NCBI RefSeq assembly: GCF_001984055.1
Contig: NZ_LYVO01000041.1
Location: 1 to 60,524 of the forward strand
Direction of reading: 5' to 3'
Source of the DNA: Variovorax sp. KK3
GTDB lineage: Bacteria; Pseudomonadota; Gammaproteobacteria; Burkholderiales; Burkholderiaceae_C
DNA: 60,524 nucleotides
The notes beneath the pieces were generated by a model. It did no database searches and had not been told where the DNA came from. It worked only from the letters and a program-made list of their open reading frames with translations. Position numbers and translations under genes: made by a program. Shown here piece after piece: positions 27,408 through 35,418 of the stretch (the stretch's first letter is position 1; every line of letters starts with the position of its first letter).

Positions 27408-27842
27408 TCAGTCGTTCTGCAGCTCCAGGCCCTCGTGCGCGATCTCGATCGATTCGATCGCCACCTCGTTGCCCGAGGCCTTGAGGGCCGGCCCCTCGAC
27501 CTTGACGGGAAAGGCGTTGTGGATCTTCCAGGTCATCACCGGCGCATGCTCCTCGTTGAGCAGCGAGACGACCACGTCGCGGCGCTCCACCGTGTTGAGC
27601 TTGACGGTGGACAGCCACCTGAAGAACTCGTTGTCGGCCTTGACGATGCCGCGCTTCAACGTGACGTTGTTGAACTTGCGCAGGCCCGGCATCTTGATCG
27701 ACGAGTACTCGGGGAACGACCCGTCGCGGTACTCGATGGCCTGGTTCTCCTGCGTGAGCCCGGTGACTTCGGAAAAGCCCAGGCGGGTGCCGCCCCACTG
27801 GACGGTGAAGTGGAAGACGGGAAGAGGGTATTGCTGGGGCAT
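27408..27842 (-). CDS. eCIS inner tube protein (probable main tube subunit)
   Basis: This 144-aa protein of the tail-tube/Hcp-like family shows VFHFTVQWGGTRLGFSEVTGL (pieces FHFTVQWGG and LGFSEVTGL), IEYRDGSFPEYSSIKMPGL, VTLKRGIVKADNEFF and PVMTWKIHNAFPVKVEGPAL. Polymers of such subunits form the conduit that carries cargo. The start is preceded by CAGGAG at good spacing. It follows the sheath gene by 39 bases, as expected for the major tube protein. Confidence 0.88.
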   Translation of the reverse strand: MPQQYPLPVFHFTVQWGGTRLGFSEVTGLTQENQAIEYRDGSFPEYSSIKMPGLRKFNNVTLKRGIVKADNEFFRWLSTVKLNTVERRDVVVSLLNEEHAPVMTWKIHNAFPVKVEGPALKASGNEVAIESIEIAHEGLELQND

Positions 27843-27881
27843 GACGTCGGCTCCTGGATGTGCGTGTCAGCGGGTCTGCGC

Positions 27882-29249
27882 TCAGCTGGTCTGCAGCTTG
27901 TGCGAGAACTTGAGGATGATGAATTCCGCCGGACGCACCGTGGCGATGGCGATCTCGACGTTCATGCGGCCTTCGAGGATGTCCTGCGGGCTCATCGTGG
28001 TGCCCAGCCCGCAGCGCACGTAGAAGGCGTCCTTGGTGGTGGCGCCGGCCAGAGCGCCCTCGCGCCACTTCTGGGTCAGGTAGTTCTCGATCATTCCGCG
28101 CACCTTGACCCAGGTGTTGGCGTCGTTGGGCTCGAAGACGGCCCAGTAGGTGCTCTTCTTGACCGACTCCTCGACCATGTTGAAGAAGCGCCGCACCGAC
28201 ACGTAGCGCCATTCGTTGTCGTTGCCGGCGAGCGTGCGGGCACCCCACACCAGCGTGCCCTTGCCTGCGAAGGCGCGGATCGCGTTGACGGACTTGCCGG
28301 TGGTGGCGTCGACGTTCAGCTCGTCCTGGTGCGCGGTGTCGAGGCGGACCACCGGCTCCACCACGTCGGCCAGGCCGACGTTCGCCGGTGCCTTCCAGAC
28401 GCCACGGGCGGTGTCGGTGGCGGCATACACGCCGGCGACGGCGCCACTGGGCGGCAGCACGATGAAGTGGTCCAGCAGCGCGGCCTTGGCGGCATTGAAG
28501 GCGGCGGTGGCGGTGGTCTGCAGGGTGTCGAGCGTCACCGCCGCAGCACCGTCGATGGTCACGTTGACGTTGGTGCCTTCGCCCGCCACCGCGTGGTTGA
28601 AGCTGGACTTCAGGAAGGGGTAGTACAGCGCGCCGTACTTCAGGTGGTTGTTGCCGACCCTTGCGCGGTTGGCGGTGAGCGCGGCGTTGTCCTGCGCCGC
28701 GTCGCCGCCGAAGAGGTCGAGGATCGCGAAGCGGTCTTTCAGCGTGCCGCACTGGATCAGCATGTTCTGGGACATGGTGTCGTAGCCGTTGGCTGCCAGC
28801 CGCACGACCTCGGGACAGACCAGCAGCGTGGGTTCGTCCTCCAGCGCCACGGCGTCGAGCCCGGCGGTGAGGGCGGCGATGGCGATGGCGTCGACGTAGG
28901 TGCCGACGGACACGATGTAGCACTTGCCGCCACCGTTGTCGAAGAACATCTTGACGGCGTGGTACAGCAGGTACGTCACCGTGGGCGGCGTGACGGTGCT
29001 GATGAAGCCGGGCCCCTCAGCCACCAGTGCGACTCCGATGTCGGGCGTATCGGGCCCACCGAAGTACTGCTCGTATTCTGCAAAGTTGTAGATCTTGGTG
29101 GGCCGTCCAGCCAGGTCGCCGATGCTCACCTTGCGCGCCTGCGCGGTGTAGCCGATGAAGGCCGGTATGGCGGTCTCCACTTCGGCCACCGATGGTGGAA
29201 AGACCGAGATCTCCTCGACGTAGACGTCGGGCGTGCGGTAGGTCGGCAT
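27882..29249 (-). CDS. eCIS contractile sheath protein
   Basis: This 455-aa tail-sheath protein starts at MPTYRTPDVYVEEIS, preceded by AAAGGAG. The family signature is complete: TPDVYVEEISVFPPSVAEVETAIPAFIGYT at the N-terminus (key pieces PDVYVEEIS and IPAFIGYT), LLYHAVKMFFDNGGGKCYIV, and a C-terminal sheath domain with WGARTLAGNDNEWRYVSVRR, EPNDANTWVKVRG and EFIILKFSHKL. Only one sheath gene is present, whereas Afp has three, so the sheath should be a homopolymer. The outgoing strand is antisense to long open frames that are artefacts of high GC. Confidence 0.93.
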   Translation of the reverse strand: MPTYRTPDVYVEEISVFPPSVAEVETAIPAFIGYTAQARKVSIGDLAGRPTKIYNFAEYEQYFGGPDTPDIGVALVAEGPGFISTVTPPTVTYLLYHAVKMFFDNGGGKCYIVSVGTYVDAIAIAALTAGLDAVALEDEPTLLVCPEVVRLAANGYDTMSQNMLIQCGTLKDRFAILDLFGGDAAQDNAALTANRARVGNNHLKYGALYYPFLKSSFNHAVAGEGTNVNVTIDGAAAVTLDTLQTTATAAFNAAKAALLDHFIVLPPSGAVAGVYAATDTARGVWKAPANVGLADVVEPVVRLDTAHQDELNVDATTGKSVNAIRAFAGKGTLVWGARTLAGNDNEWRYVSVRRFFNMVEESVKKSTYWAVFEPNDANTWVKVRGMIENYLTQKWREGALAGATTKDAFYVRCGLGTTMSPQDILEGRMNVEIAIATVRPAEFIILKFSHKLQTS

Positions 29250-29295
29250 GGCGAAGACTCCTTTGGCGGACGTTCGGGTGAATGGGTTGCTGTGC

Positions 29296-30294
29296 TCAGA
29301 GATGCACGACGAATTGCGCATCCGGGCGGTCGGCACCGGGCTGCGGCAGGTTGCCCACGAGGAGTTCGCCATTGCGGTGAAGCTCCACGCCGGCAGGCCC
29401 TCGGGCGCGGCGTGCGACCGGTGCCTGGGCCTCGAACAAGGCCATGCGCGCGCTGCCTGACGGATCGAGCAGCCCGGGCGCCAGGTGATCCGCACCGAAG
29501 GCAGCAGGCAGCACGCGGTCGAACGCAATCTGCGGGCGCGCCTCGGCGGCGAAACCGTTGTCGAGCACTTGCAGCTGGTTGAACTCGGTATCGCTGAGGC
29601 GATGCGCGACGACGTAGTACCGCAGCGTGTCGCTGCGGGCGGCGAAAGAAAGCGCGAACGCGTGGCCGTCGGCAACGTGAGCGGCAACGACGGTGAGGTC
29701 CAGCAAGCCCCAGGCGCCGCCGAGTTCGGGTGCGATGTGCAGGATCCAGCTTGCCGGCGGGCCGTTGCCTGCGGTCTCCTCGACGCGCCACGGACCTTCC
29801 GTGAAAGCGCCCTGCGGTGTCCACGCCTCGTCGCCGATGTTCAACACGATCTGCGCGCGCTCGGTGTCGCTGCTGTCGAAGAGGCGCACCGTCAAGGGGC
29901 GCTGCGTCGAGCGCGGCTCGATGCGCAAGCGCTCGCCGCTGATGCGCACCGCGGCGGCGAGCGCGAGCGAATCGGCATCCGGCGCGTTGCGCCACAGTGC
30001 CGCGTCGCCGGGCGGAATGCCGAAGGGCAGGGTGATGAGATCGAACGAGGCCGAGCGCGGCCGCAGCCCGAACAGGAAGTGCCGCCCTGCCAAGGGCGAC
30101 AGCGGCTGCCCGTCTTCGCGCGCCTCGTAGAGCACGTGCAGCCGGCCGTCGCGCTGCAGCGCGATCGCATGCGCGCCGGCCAGCGCGCGCAGCGTGGACG
30201 GCGGGATGATGAACTCCATCGCATCGCAGGTGCCGCCGAAGAAGGCATGCTGCACCTCCACGGTCCAGAGCGGTCGGAAATCGATGCGTGCCAT
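29296..30294 (-). CDS. Uncharacterised eCIS-operon protein between cap and sheath genes
   Basis: This 332-aa protein has no recognised family. The start at MARIDFRPLW is one base after the stop of the DUF4255 gene. The N-terminus WTVEVQHAFFGG, then MEFIIPPSTLRALAG and RDGRLHVLYEARED, suggests a compact beta domain; later pieces FDSSDTERAQIVLNIG and SDTEFNQLQVLDN are also strand-rich; the C-terminus ELHRNGELLVGNLPQPG repeats the style. There are no membrane segments or signal peptide. Its place inside the core operon, between two structural genes, suggests a structural or assembly role. Afp and PVC have no equivalent at this position as far as I recall. Confidence 0.65.
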   Translation of the reverse strand: MARIDFRPLWTVEVQHAFFGGTCDAMEFIIPPSTLRALAGAHAIALQRDGRLHVLYEAREDGQPLSPLAGRHFLFGLRPRSASFDLITLPFGIPPGDAALWRNAPDADSLALAAAVRISGERLRIEPRSTQRPLTVRLFDSSDTERAQIVLNIGDEAWTPQGAFTEGPWRVEETAGNGPPASWILHIAPELGGAWGLLDLTVVAAHVADGHAFALSFAARSDTLRYYVVAHRLSDTEFNQLQVLDNGFAAEARPQIAFDRVLPAAFGADHLAPGLLDPSGSARMALFEAQAPVARRARGPAGVELHRNGELLVGNLPQPGADRPDAQFVVHL

Positions 30295-30295
30295 G

Positions 30296-30865
30296 TCAGC
30301 GACCGTGCAGCGTGGTCTCGATGGTCGTGATCGGCGCGCCGGTGCCGATGGGCTCCGAATCCTGCAGCGCCACAAGTCGAACGCGGTACACCGCCGACGG
30401 CAGGTGCTTCGCGCCGAGGCAGGTCCACATCTGGTTCAGTTGCTCGGGGCCGTAGGTGACCAGGTCGATGGACAGGCGCTCCAGGTTGTCCGGCAGCGCA
30501 GGGCTGTCCGCGGGCGTGAACACCGGCCGCGCCTGGAAGAACGCCATCGTGTGGGAGAGGGTGCGCAAGGCCTGCGCGTACTGCTGGTAGCGGGCCGACA
30601 ACAACAGCACCAGGTTGAGCTTGATGGGTGGCGGCAGCATCACTTCGCGCCCCGCGACGACCGTGCGTTCAGGCATCTGCGCACGCAGCACGCGCTCCTC
30701 GTCGATCTGGAACAAGGTGACGCGCAAGGTGTCCATGGGGCCGACCCAGTTGCCGCGCTCGTCGACCACCGGACCGAGATCGACGGTGGAGAGTTCATTG
30801 CCCATGCGCTTGCGCAAATGGGCATTGAGTTCCTCTGCCACAAACTCGAGCGCTGTGTCGATCAA
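30296..30865 (-). CDS. DUF4255 tail terminator/cap protein (Afp16-like)
   Basis: This 189-aa protein opens IDTALEFVAEELNAHLRKR, the standard DUF4255 beginning. The start is a TTG with AAAGG 7 bases upstream; a frame open further upstream has no family similarity. Other family pieces are VTLFQIDEERVLR, PIKLNLVLLLSARY and TYGPEQLNQMWTCLGAKHLPSAVYRVRL. DUF4255/Afp16 caps the distal end of tube and sheath and fixes their length. It is the first gene of the - strand operon, so the operon promoter must lie in the intergenic region before it. Confidence 0.87.
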   Translation of the reverse strand: MIDTALEFVAEELNAHLRKRMGNELSTVDLGPVVDERGNWVGPMDTLRVTLFQIDEERVLRAQMPERTVVAGREVMLPPPIKLNLVLLLSARYQQYAQALRTLSHTMAFFQARPVFTPADSPALPDNLERLSIDLVTYGPEQLNQMWTCLGAKHLPSAVYRVRLVALQDSEPIGTGAPITTIETTLHGR

Positions 30866-31082
30866 CGTTGCACCTTTCGCCCCCTGTTGTCGGGGAGCGC
30901 AACAGTATTCTTGGGGTCCGGGTAGCGTCAATCCGGCCGTCGGCCTTAGACCTTTGGAGCTATGACACGCATTCGTCTTCGACCGTGCAGCCGAGCGTCG
31001 TCGGCCGTGCAGCGGTTGAAGTCGTCGCACAGCCCGCTAAGCTGCCATCGATCGATCATCGCGACATCGAAGGAGCGTGCGT
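30866..31082. promoter_or_regulatory. Divergent intergenic region of the injection-system locus
   Basis: These 217 bases separate the first gene of the - strand eCIS operon from the + strand PAAR-like gene and must carry the promoter of the operon. I see ribosome sites at both edges (AAAGG for the DUF4255 TTG start; AAGGAG at 31070-31075 for the DUF4280 start). I could not identify a convincing sigma-70 -35/-10 pair or a long palindrome. GC is lower than in the flanking genes around 30900-30980. Confidence 0.45.
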
Positions 31083-31469
31083 ATGCCGATGCAGGTGTGT
31101 ACCGGTGCCCAGATCTCATGCTCGATGGGGCTCGCGCCATCGGTGTTCACGGCCACGCCGATGCTGGCGTCGATGCCCGCGGGTCCGCCGGGCCATGTGC
31201 AGGACAACGTGCCGTTCCTCAACATCGCGCCGTTCGGCATGTGCCGCAGTCCCGCGAACCCCGCAGTGGCTTCGGCCACCGCCGCGGCCAGCGGCGTGCT
31301 CACGCCCATGCCTTGCGTGCCGGTGACGCCATCGCCCTGGGTGCCGGGCGCGACGAAGGTCAAGCTCGGCGGGCTGCCGGCATTGCACGATGGCTGCACG
31401 CTTCAGTGCATATGGGGTGGCGCCATCAGCGTGGTGACGCCGGGGCAGACGACTGTGGAAGTCACGTGA
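31083..31469 (+). CDS. DUF4280 PAAR-like spike-tip protein
   Basis: This 128-aa protein has the DUF4280 pattern: MPMQVCTGAQISCSMGLAPS, NVPFLNIAPFGMCRSPANP, GVLTPMPCVPVTPSPWVPGA, GGLPALHDGCTLQCIWGG and VVTPGQTTVEV. Several Cys and His residues fit the metal-binding PAAR fold that sharpens VgrG-type spikes. The ATG was chosen because AAGGAG sits 7 bases before it; an in-frame GTG two codons earlier is too close. It is transcribed away from the eCIS operon and is probably the missing Afp10-type tip of that particle. Confidence 0.85.
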   Translation: MPMQVCTGAQISCSMGLAPSVFTATPMLASMPAGPPGHVQDNVPFLNIAPFGMCRSPANPAVASATAAASGVLTPMPCVPVTPSPWVPGATKVKLGGLPALHDGCTLQCIWGGAISVVTPGQTTVEVT

Positions 31470-31627
31470 GTTTCGAGGTCGCCTGAAACTCGAATCAACG
31501 TGTGGCCCCGCCTTGTCCTCGGTCCATCTTTGAAGATCACAATATGCATTATGTAAAACGAATGAGATGAGTTCGGAGGGATGGTTCAGCAAGCCCTCCT
31601 TGAAGCACGCCCCGGCGCCAGCCGAGT

Positions 31628-32545
31628 TCAAGCGCCCTCCGCACTCTCCCACGGCGGAATGCCATCGAAGGCATCGACCAGGAAATCCACCATCACGCGA
31701 ACCTTCGCGCTCAGGTGGCGGCGGCTCGCGTAGATGGCTTGGATGTCGATGTCCGGCATGCGGTAGCCCGGCATCACCTCGACCAGCCGGCCCGCGCGCA
31801 CGTCTTCGCCGATCAGGAAGCTCGGTTGCCAGATCACGCCGGCGCCCGCCAGCGCGGCCGCGCGCGCGGTGTCGCCGTTGTTGGCACGCATGGCCCAGCG
31901 CACGCGCACCGATTCACGCTCTCCGCCGGGCCCGATGAACTGCCAGTCGTCGGACGTGGCGCCGTAGGTGTAGCCCAGGCACACATGCCGCGTCAGATCG
32001 GCGGGCACCTGCGGCATGCCATGCGCGGCCAGGTAATCCGGCGAGGCGCACACGATGTTGCGCGAGCAGCCGAGCCGGCGCGCGATGTGGCTCGTCGAGC
32101 CGCTGCGCGAGATGCGGATGGCCAGGTCGTAGCCTTCTTCGACGATGTCGACCACGCGATCCATCAATGCGATGTCGAGTTCGACTTCGGGGTACTTCGC
32201 CATGAAGCGTGGCCACAACGGCGCCAGCACCAGGATGCCGAAGCTCAGCGGCGTGTTGATGCGCAAGCGGCCGCGCGGTTGCAGCGACGCGGTGCTGGCC
32301 AGCGCCTCTGTCTCGGCCATGTCCTCGAGGATCGACTTCGCGCGCTCGTAGACGGCTTCTCCGCCCTCGGTGAGCGACAGCCGGCGCGAGTTGCGGTTGA
32401 GCAGTCGCGTGCCCAAGTGCGTTTCGAGTTCGTTGACGTAGCGCGTCACGTTGGCCGGCGAGGTGTCGAGCGCATCGGCCGCCTTGATGAAGCTGCCGCG
32501 TGCCACCACGGTCACGAAAACCTCGAAGGCCCTGAGGCGGTCCAT
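31628..32545 (-). CDS. LysR-family transcriptional regulator
   Basis: This 305-aa regulator has the LysR HTH at residues 1-60: MDRLRAFEVFVTVVARGSF, KAADALDTSPANVTRYVNEL, LGTRLLNRNSRRLSLTEGG. An effector-binding domain follows (GRLRINTPLSFGILVLAPLW, AGAGVIWQPSFLIGEDVRAG). The start at MDRLRAF has CGGAGCG upstream. It is divergent from the alpha/beta hydrolase gene at 32676, the usual arrangement for a LysR protein and its target. The inducer is unknown. Confidence 0.92.
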   Translation of the reverse strand: MDRLRAFEVFVTVVARGSFIKAADALDTSPANVTRYVNELETHLGTRLLNRNSRRLSLTEGGEAVYERAKSILEDMAETEALASTASLQPRGRLRINTPLSFGILVLAPLWPRFMAKYPEVELDIALMDRVVDIVEEGYDLAIRISRSGSTSHIARRLGCSRNIVCASPDYLAAHGMPQVPADLTRHVCLGYTYGATSDDWQFIGPGGERESVRVRWAMRANNGDTARAAALAGAGVIWQPSFLIGEDVRAGRLVEVMPGYRMPDIDIQAIYASRRHLSAKVRVMVDFLVDAFDGIPPWESAEGA

Positions 32546-32565
32546 GCTCGCTCCGATCATTCATG

Positions 32566-32626
32566 AAAGCTGAACGAGTAGAGCAGCTTTGCTGCCTTCC
32601 TGAAAGCGAAGCTGAATCTTAGATTC
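32566..32626. promoter_or_regulatory. Palindromes in the LysR/hydrolase divergent promoter
   Basis: Two inverted repeats lie between the divergent starts. One is AAAGCTG at 32566-32572 with CAGCTTT at 32584-32590 (perfect 7-base arms, 11-base spacer). The other is GAATC-TTA-GATTC at 32614-32626. The first has the arm-and-spacer layout of LysR boxes. Binding by the adjacent LysR protein is inferred. Confidence 0.45.
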
Positions 32627-32675
32627 GGTCCTTGGCACCTTCGTCTTCACCAGCACACCGAAAAACGACACACCC

Positions 32676-33617
32676 ATGGCCACCGACGCCCTCCCCACCC
32701 GCCGCACCCTCCTCGCCGCAGCCGCCGGCATCGGCGCCACCTTCGTGCTCGGCGATCCGGCCCATGCCGCGTCGACCGACACGGTCGCAGGCTTCCGCTC
32801 GCGCACCGCGGACGTCAACGGCACACGCATCCACTATCGAATCGGCGGCACCGGCCCTGCCGTCGTGCTGCTGCACGGCTACGCCGAAACCAGCCACATG
32901 TGGAACCCGCTGATGCCGCTGCTCGCGAAGACGCACACCGTCGTCGTTCCCGACCTGCGCGGCGCCGGCGGTTCGTCCAAGCCCGATGCGGGCTACGAGA
33001 AGAAGAACATGGCCGTCGATATTCACGAACTCGTGAAGTCGCTCGGCATCGCGAAGGCCAGCATCGTGGGCCACGACATCGGACTGATGGTGGCTTACGC
33101 GTACGCCGCGCAGTTCCCCTCCGAGACCGACCGCGTCGTGCTGATGGACGCCTTCCTGCCCGGCATCGGCCCCTGGCAGAACGTCTGGCTGCTGCGCGAC
33201 CTGTGGCACTTTCACTTCCACGGACCCACGCCGCTGGCCCTGGTCAAAGGCCGTGAACGCACCTACTTCGAACACTTCTGGAACGACTTCGCGGCCGACC
33301 CCAAGCGCTCGGTGCCCGAAGCGGACCGCCGCGTCTACGCCAAGGCGTATGCGCAACCGGGCGGTATGCGCGCCGGCTTCGAGTACTTCAAGGCCTTCGA
33401 ACGCGACGCGGCCGAGTTCGCGGAACTGGGCAAAACGCCATTGCCGATGCCCATGCTGGTGTTGTCGGGCGAAAAGGCCGGCGGCAGCTTCCTGATCGAC
33501 CAGGGAAAGATGGTCGCAACCAACGTCAAGGGCGTGATCGTCGTCGGCTCCGGCCACTGGTTGATGGAAGAGGCGCCCGACCAGGTCATCCCGGCCTTGG
33601 TGGACTTTCTCGGCTAG
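32676..33617 (+). CDS. Exported alpha/beta hydrolase with Asp nucleophile (epoxide hydrolase/dehalogenase-like)
   Basis: This 313-aa alpha/beta hydrolase has an N-terminal twin-arginine-like signal (TRRTLLAAAAGIGATFVLG, then AHAAS). The fold motifs are VVLLHGYAETSHMW (oxyanion loop), PDLRGAGGSSKP, the nucleophile elbow GHDIG with Asp134 instead of Ser, and the catalytic His in GSGHWLMEEAP. An Asp nucleophile is typical of epoxide hydrolases and haloalkane or haloacetate dehalogenases, so esterase activity is unlikely. The substrate cannot be read from sequence. Expression is probably controlled by the divergent LysR regulator. Confidence 0.85.
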   Translation: MATDALPTRRTLLAAAAGIGATFVLGDPAHAASTDTVAGFRSRTADVNGTRIHYRIGGTGPAVVLLHGYAETSHMWNPLMPLLAKTHTVVVPDLRGAGGSSKPDAGYEKKNMAVDIHELVKSLGIAKASIVGHDIGLMVAYAYAAQFPSETDRVVLMDAFLPGIGPWQNVWLLRDLWHFHFHGPTPLALVKGRERTYFEHFWNDFAADPKRSVPEADRRVYAKAYAQPGGMRAGFEYFKAFERDAAEFAELGKTPLPMPMLVLSGEKAGGSFLIDQGKMVATNVKGVIVVGSGHWLMEEAPDQVIPALVDFLG

Positions 33618-33630
33618 GCGACGCCGGCAC

Positions 33631-34473
33631 TCAGCGCGTATTCGGCTTTTGCCATGGCACTCCACCGGAATAGGTCATGTAGCTCACGCTCGCGGCCCAT
33701 CCCGAATCCACCGGCAGCAGCACGCCCGTGATGGTCCGAGCCTGCGGCGAGCACAGGAACGCGATGGCGTCCGCCACGTCGGCGGTGAGCGGCAGCGTGT
33801 CGAGCGCATGCACGCCCATCATCTTGCCGAGGTCGCGCTGGCCCGCGTCGATGCGGGCCTGCAGTTCCGGCGTCATGACGTAGGTCGGCGCCACGCTGTT
33901 CACCCGCACGCGATGTCGCCCGAGCTCGGCCGCCAGCAGCTGCGTGAGGCGCGCCAAGGCGACCTTGGCCGGGTTGTACGCGGGCAGCGGCAACGGCAGC
34001 AGGCTGTTGATGGAGCCCACCGTGACGATCGAGCCCCCTGCCCCGGCATCGACCATCTGGCGCCCGAAGCTGCGGCAGGCGTGGAGCGTGCCGTGGTAGT
34101 TCACCCGCCACATCCGGTCGTGGGCCGAGAGGTCCATGTCCATGATCGACTCGGTGTTCGGGATCAGTGCGGCGGAGGTCACGAGCACGCCGGCAGGGCC
34201 GAACTCGGCGGCCACCCGGTCGGCCACGGCGGCTACCGTGTCCGGATCTGCCACGTCGCAGGCATGGAATGCGACCTGCGCACCATCACGGCTCAGCTCC
34301 GCGGCCAGCTTTTCGCCGCGTCCCGCGTCGACGTCGAGGATGGCTACCGGGTAGCCGTCCGCGGCGAAGCGTCGGACCGCCGCCTCGCCGATGCCCCGCG
34401 CGCCGCCGGTGACGACGGCGACGCCGCGCGGTGCAGGTGGTTCGGCCGATGCAGACGCAGATGCAGATGACAT
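33631..34473 (-). CDS. SDR-family oxidoreductase
   Basis: This 280-aa classical short-chain dehydrogenase shows the cofactor motif TGGARGIGE near residue 23, an adapted NNAG-type segment (VTSAALIPN), a Ser in VGSINSLLPL, and the catalytic YNPAK. The C-terminus VLLPVDSGWAAS is typical. The ATG at 34473 was preferred; one at 34491 overlaps the preceding stop. It is the last gene of the six-gene - strand operon that starts at 38910. It probably oxidises a hydroxylated intermediate; the substrate is unknown. Confidence 0.87.
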   Translation of the reverse strand: MSSASASASAEPPAPRGVAVVTGGARGIGEAAVRRFAADGYPVAILDVDAGRGEKLAAELSRDGAQVAFHACDVADPDTVAAVADRVAAEFGPAGVLVTSAALIPNTESIMDMDLSAHDRMWRVNYHGTLHACRSFGRQMVDAGAGGSIVTVGSINSLLPLPLPAYNPAKVALARLTQLLAAELGRHRVRVNSVAPTYVMTPELQARIDAGQRDLGKMMGVHALDTLPLTADVADAIAFLCSPQARTITGVLLPVDSGWAASVSYMTYSGGVPWQKPNTR

Positions 34474-34483
34474 GGCGCGATCT

Positions 34484-35398
34484 TCAGGCATTGAAGTTCA
34501 AGGCCAGCCCCTGCTCCGGCCACGGCATCGCCGCCAGCCTGCCGGTGCCGGCCAGCGTCACGTAGGCCGTGCGCAGCTCGGGCCCGCCGAAGCAGATGTT
34601 GGTGACGTGCGCATCGGGCACCGGCACCTGCCGCAACACCTGGCCACCTGGCGACACCACCGTGATGCAGCCCGTCGTGAGGGTCGCCACGCAGATGTTG
34701 CCCTGCGCATCGACCGCCATGCTGTCGAAGCCCTGGTAGCCCGGCAGCCCGCACACGAGCCGGCCCCCGTGCGGCGGCGGAGTGCCGTGCCGGCGGATCT
34801 CGCCGGGCGCGGCCACGTCGAAGGCCCACAGCCGCGCGGTGTCGGTCTCGGCGACGTAGACCGTGCCGCCGTCCGGCGACAGCGCGACGCCGTTGGGCTG
34901 CTGCAGGTGGTAGGCCAGCTGCCGGATGCCCGAACCGTCCGCCTGCGCGTAATACAGCGCACCGTGCACGCGGTGCGTGGCGTGCTTCTTGCCCATGTCG
35001 GTGAAGTAGAAGCCGCCTTCTCGGTCGAAGACCAGGTCGTTCGGTGCCGACAGCCGCGTGCCGTCGCAGCCGTCGTAGAGCACGCGCACCTCGCCGGTGG
35101 CGAGGTCGACGCGCTGGATCGAGCCACCCGTGTAATCCGCGGCCGGCCCGCTCGACAGCACCTGCCCGGGCGTGTAGCTCGAGCCGCCGTTGTTGCAGAC
35201 GTACAGCGCACCGTCGGGTCCGATGGCTGCGCCGTTCGGCCCGCCGCCGCATTCGGCAACGAGCGACAGCGCGCCGTCCGCTGCCACGCGGCGCACCGTG
35301 CCGCCGCGGATCTCGACGACCAGCACGGAGCCGTCTCGCATCGCGACCGGTCCTTCTGGAAAGAGCAAGCCTTCCGCGATGACGTGGATGCCTTCCAT
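34484..35398 (-). CDS. SMP-30/gluconolactonase-family lactonase
   Basis: This 304-aa six-bladed beta-propeller of the SMP-30/gluconolactonase/LRE family retains the metal-site pieces: FPEGPV (Glu15), SAPNDLVFD (Asn) and NGVALSPDGGTVYVAETD (Asn and Asp). The start has GGAGGAGACGAG upstream. Family members hydrolyse sugar or aldonic lactones with a divalent metal. It lies 21 bases behind the hydroxyisobutyrate-dehydrogenase-like gene and before an SDR gene. With the second lactonase-like gene at 40217 it points to a lactone intermediate in the pathway, which is inference. Confidence 0.88.
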   Translation of the reverse strand: MEGIHVIAEGLLFPEGPVAMRDGSVLVVEIRGGTVRRVAADGALSLVAECGGGPNGAAIGPDGALYVCNNGGSSYTPGQVLSSGPAADYTGGSIQRVDLATGEVRVLYDGCDGTRLSAPNDLVFDREGGFYFTDMGKKHATHRVHGALYYAQADGSGIRQLAYHLQQPNGVALSPDGGTVYVAETDTARLWAFDVAAPGEIRRHGTPPPHGGRLVCGLPGYQGFDSMAVDAQGNICVATLTTGCITVVSPGGQVLRQVPVPDAHVTNICFGGPELRTAYVTLAGTGRLAAMPWPEQGLALNFNA

Positions 35399-35418
35399 CT
35401 CGTCTCCTCCGGCTGCGT

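Noticed and set aside
31575..31599. Hairpin GGAGGG / CCCTCC between the PAAR-like gene and the LysR gene
   Set aside because: Only six base pairs with a 13-base loop and no T-tract; not enough for a terminator call.
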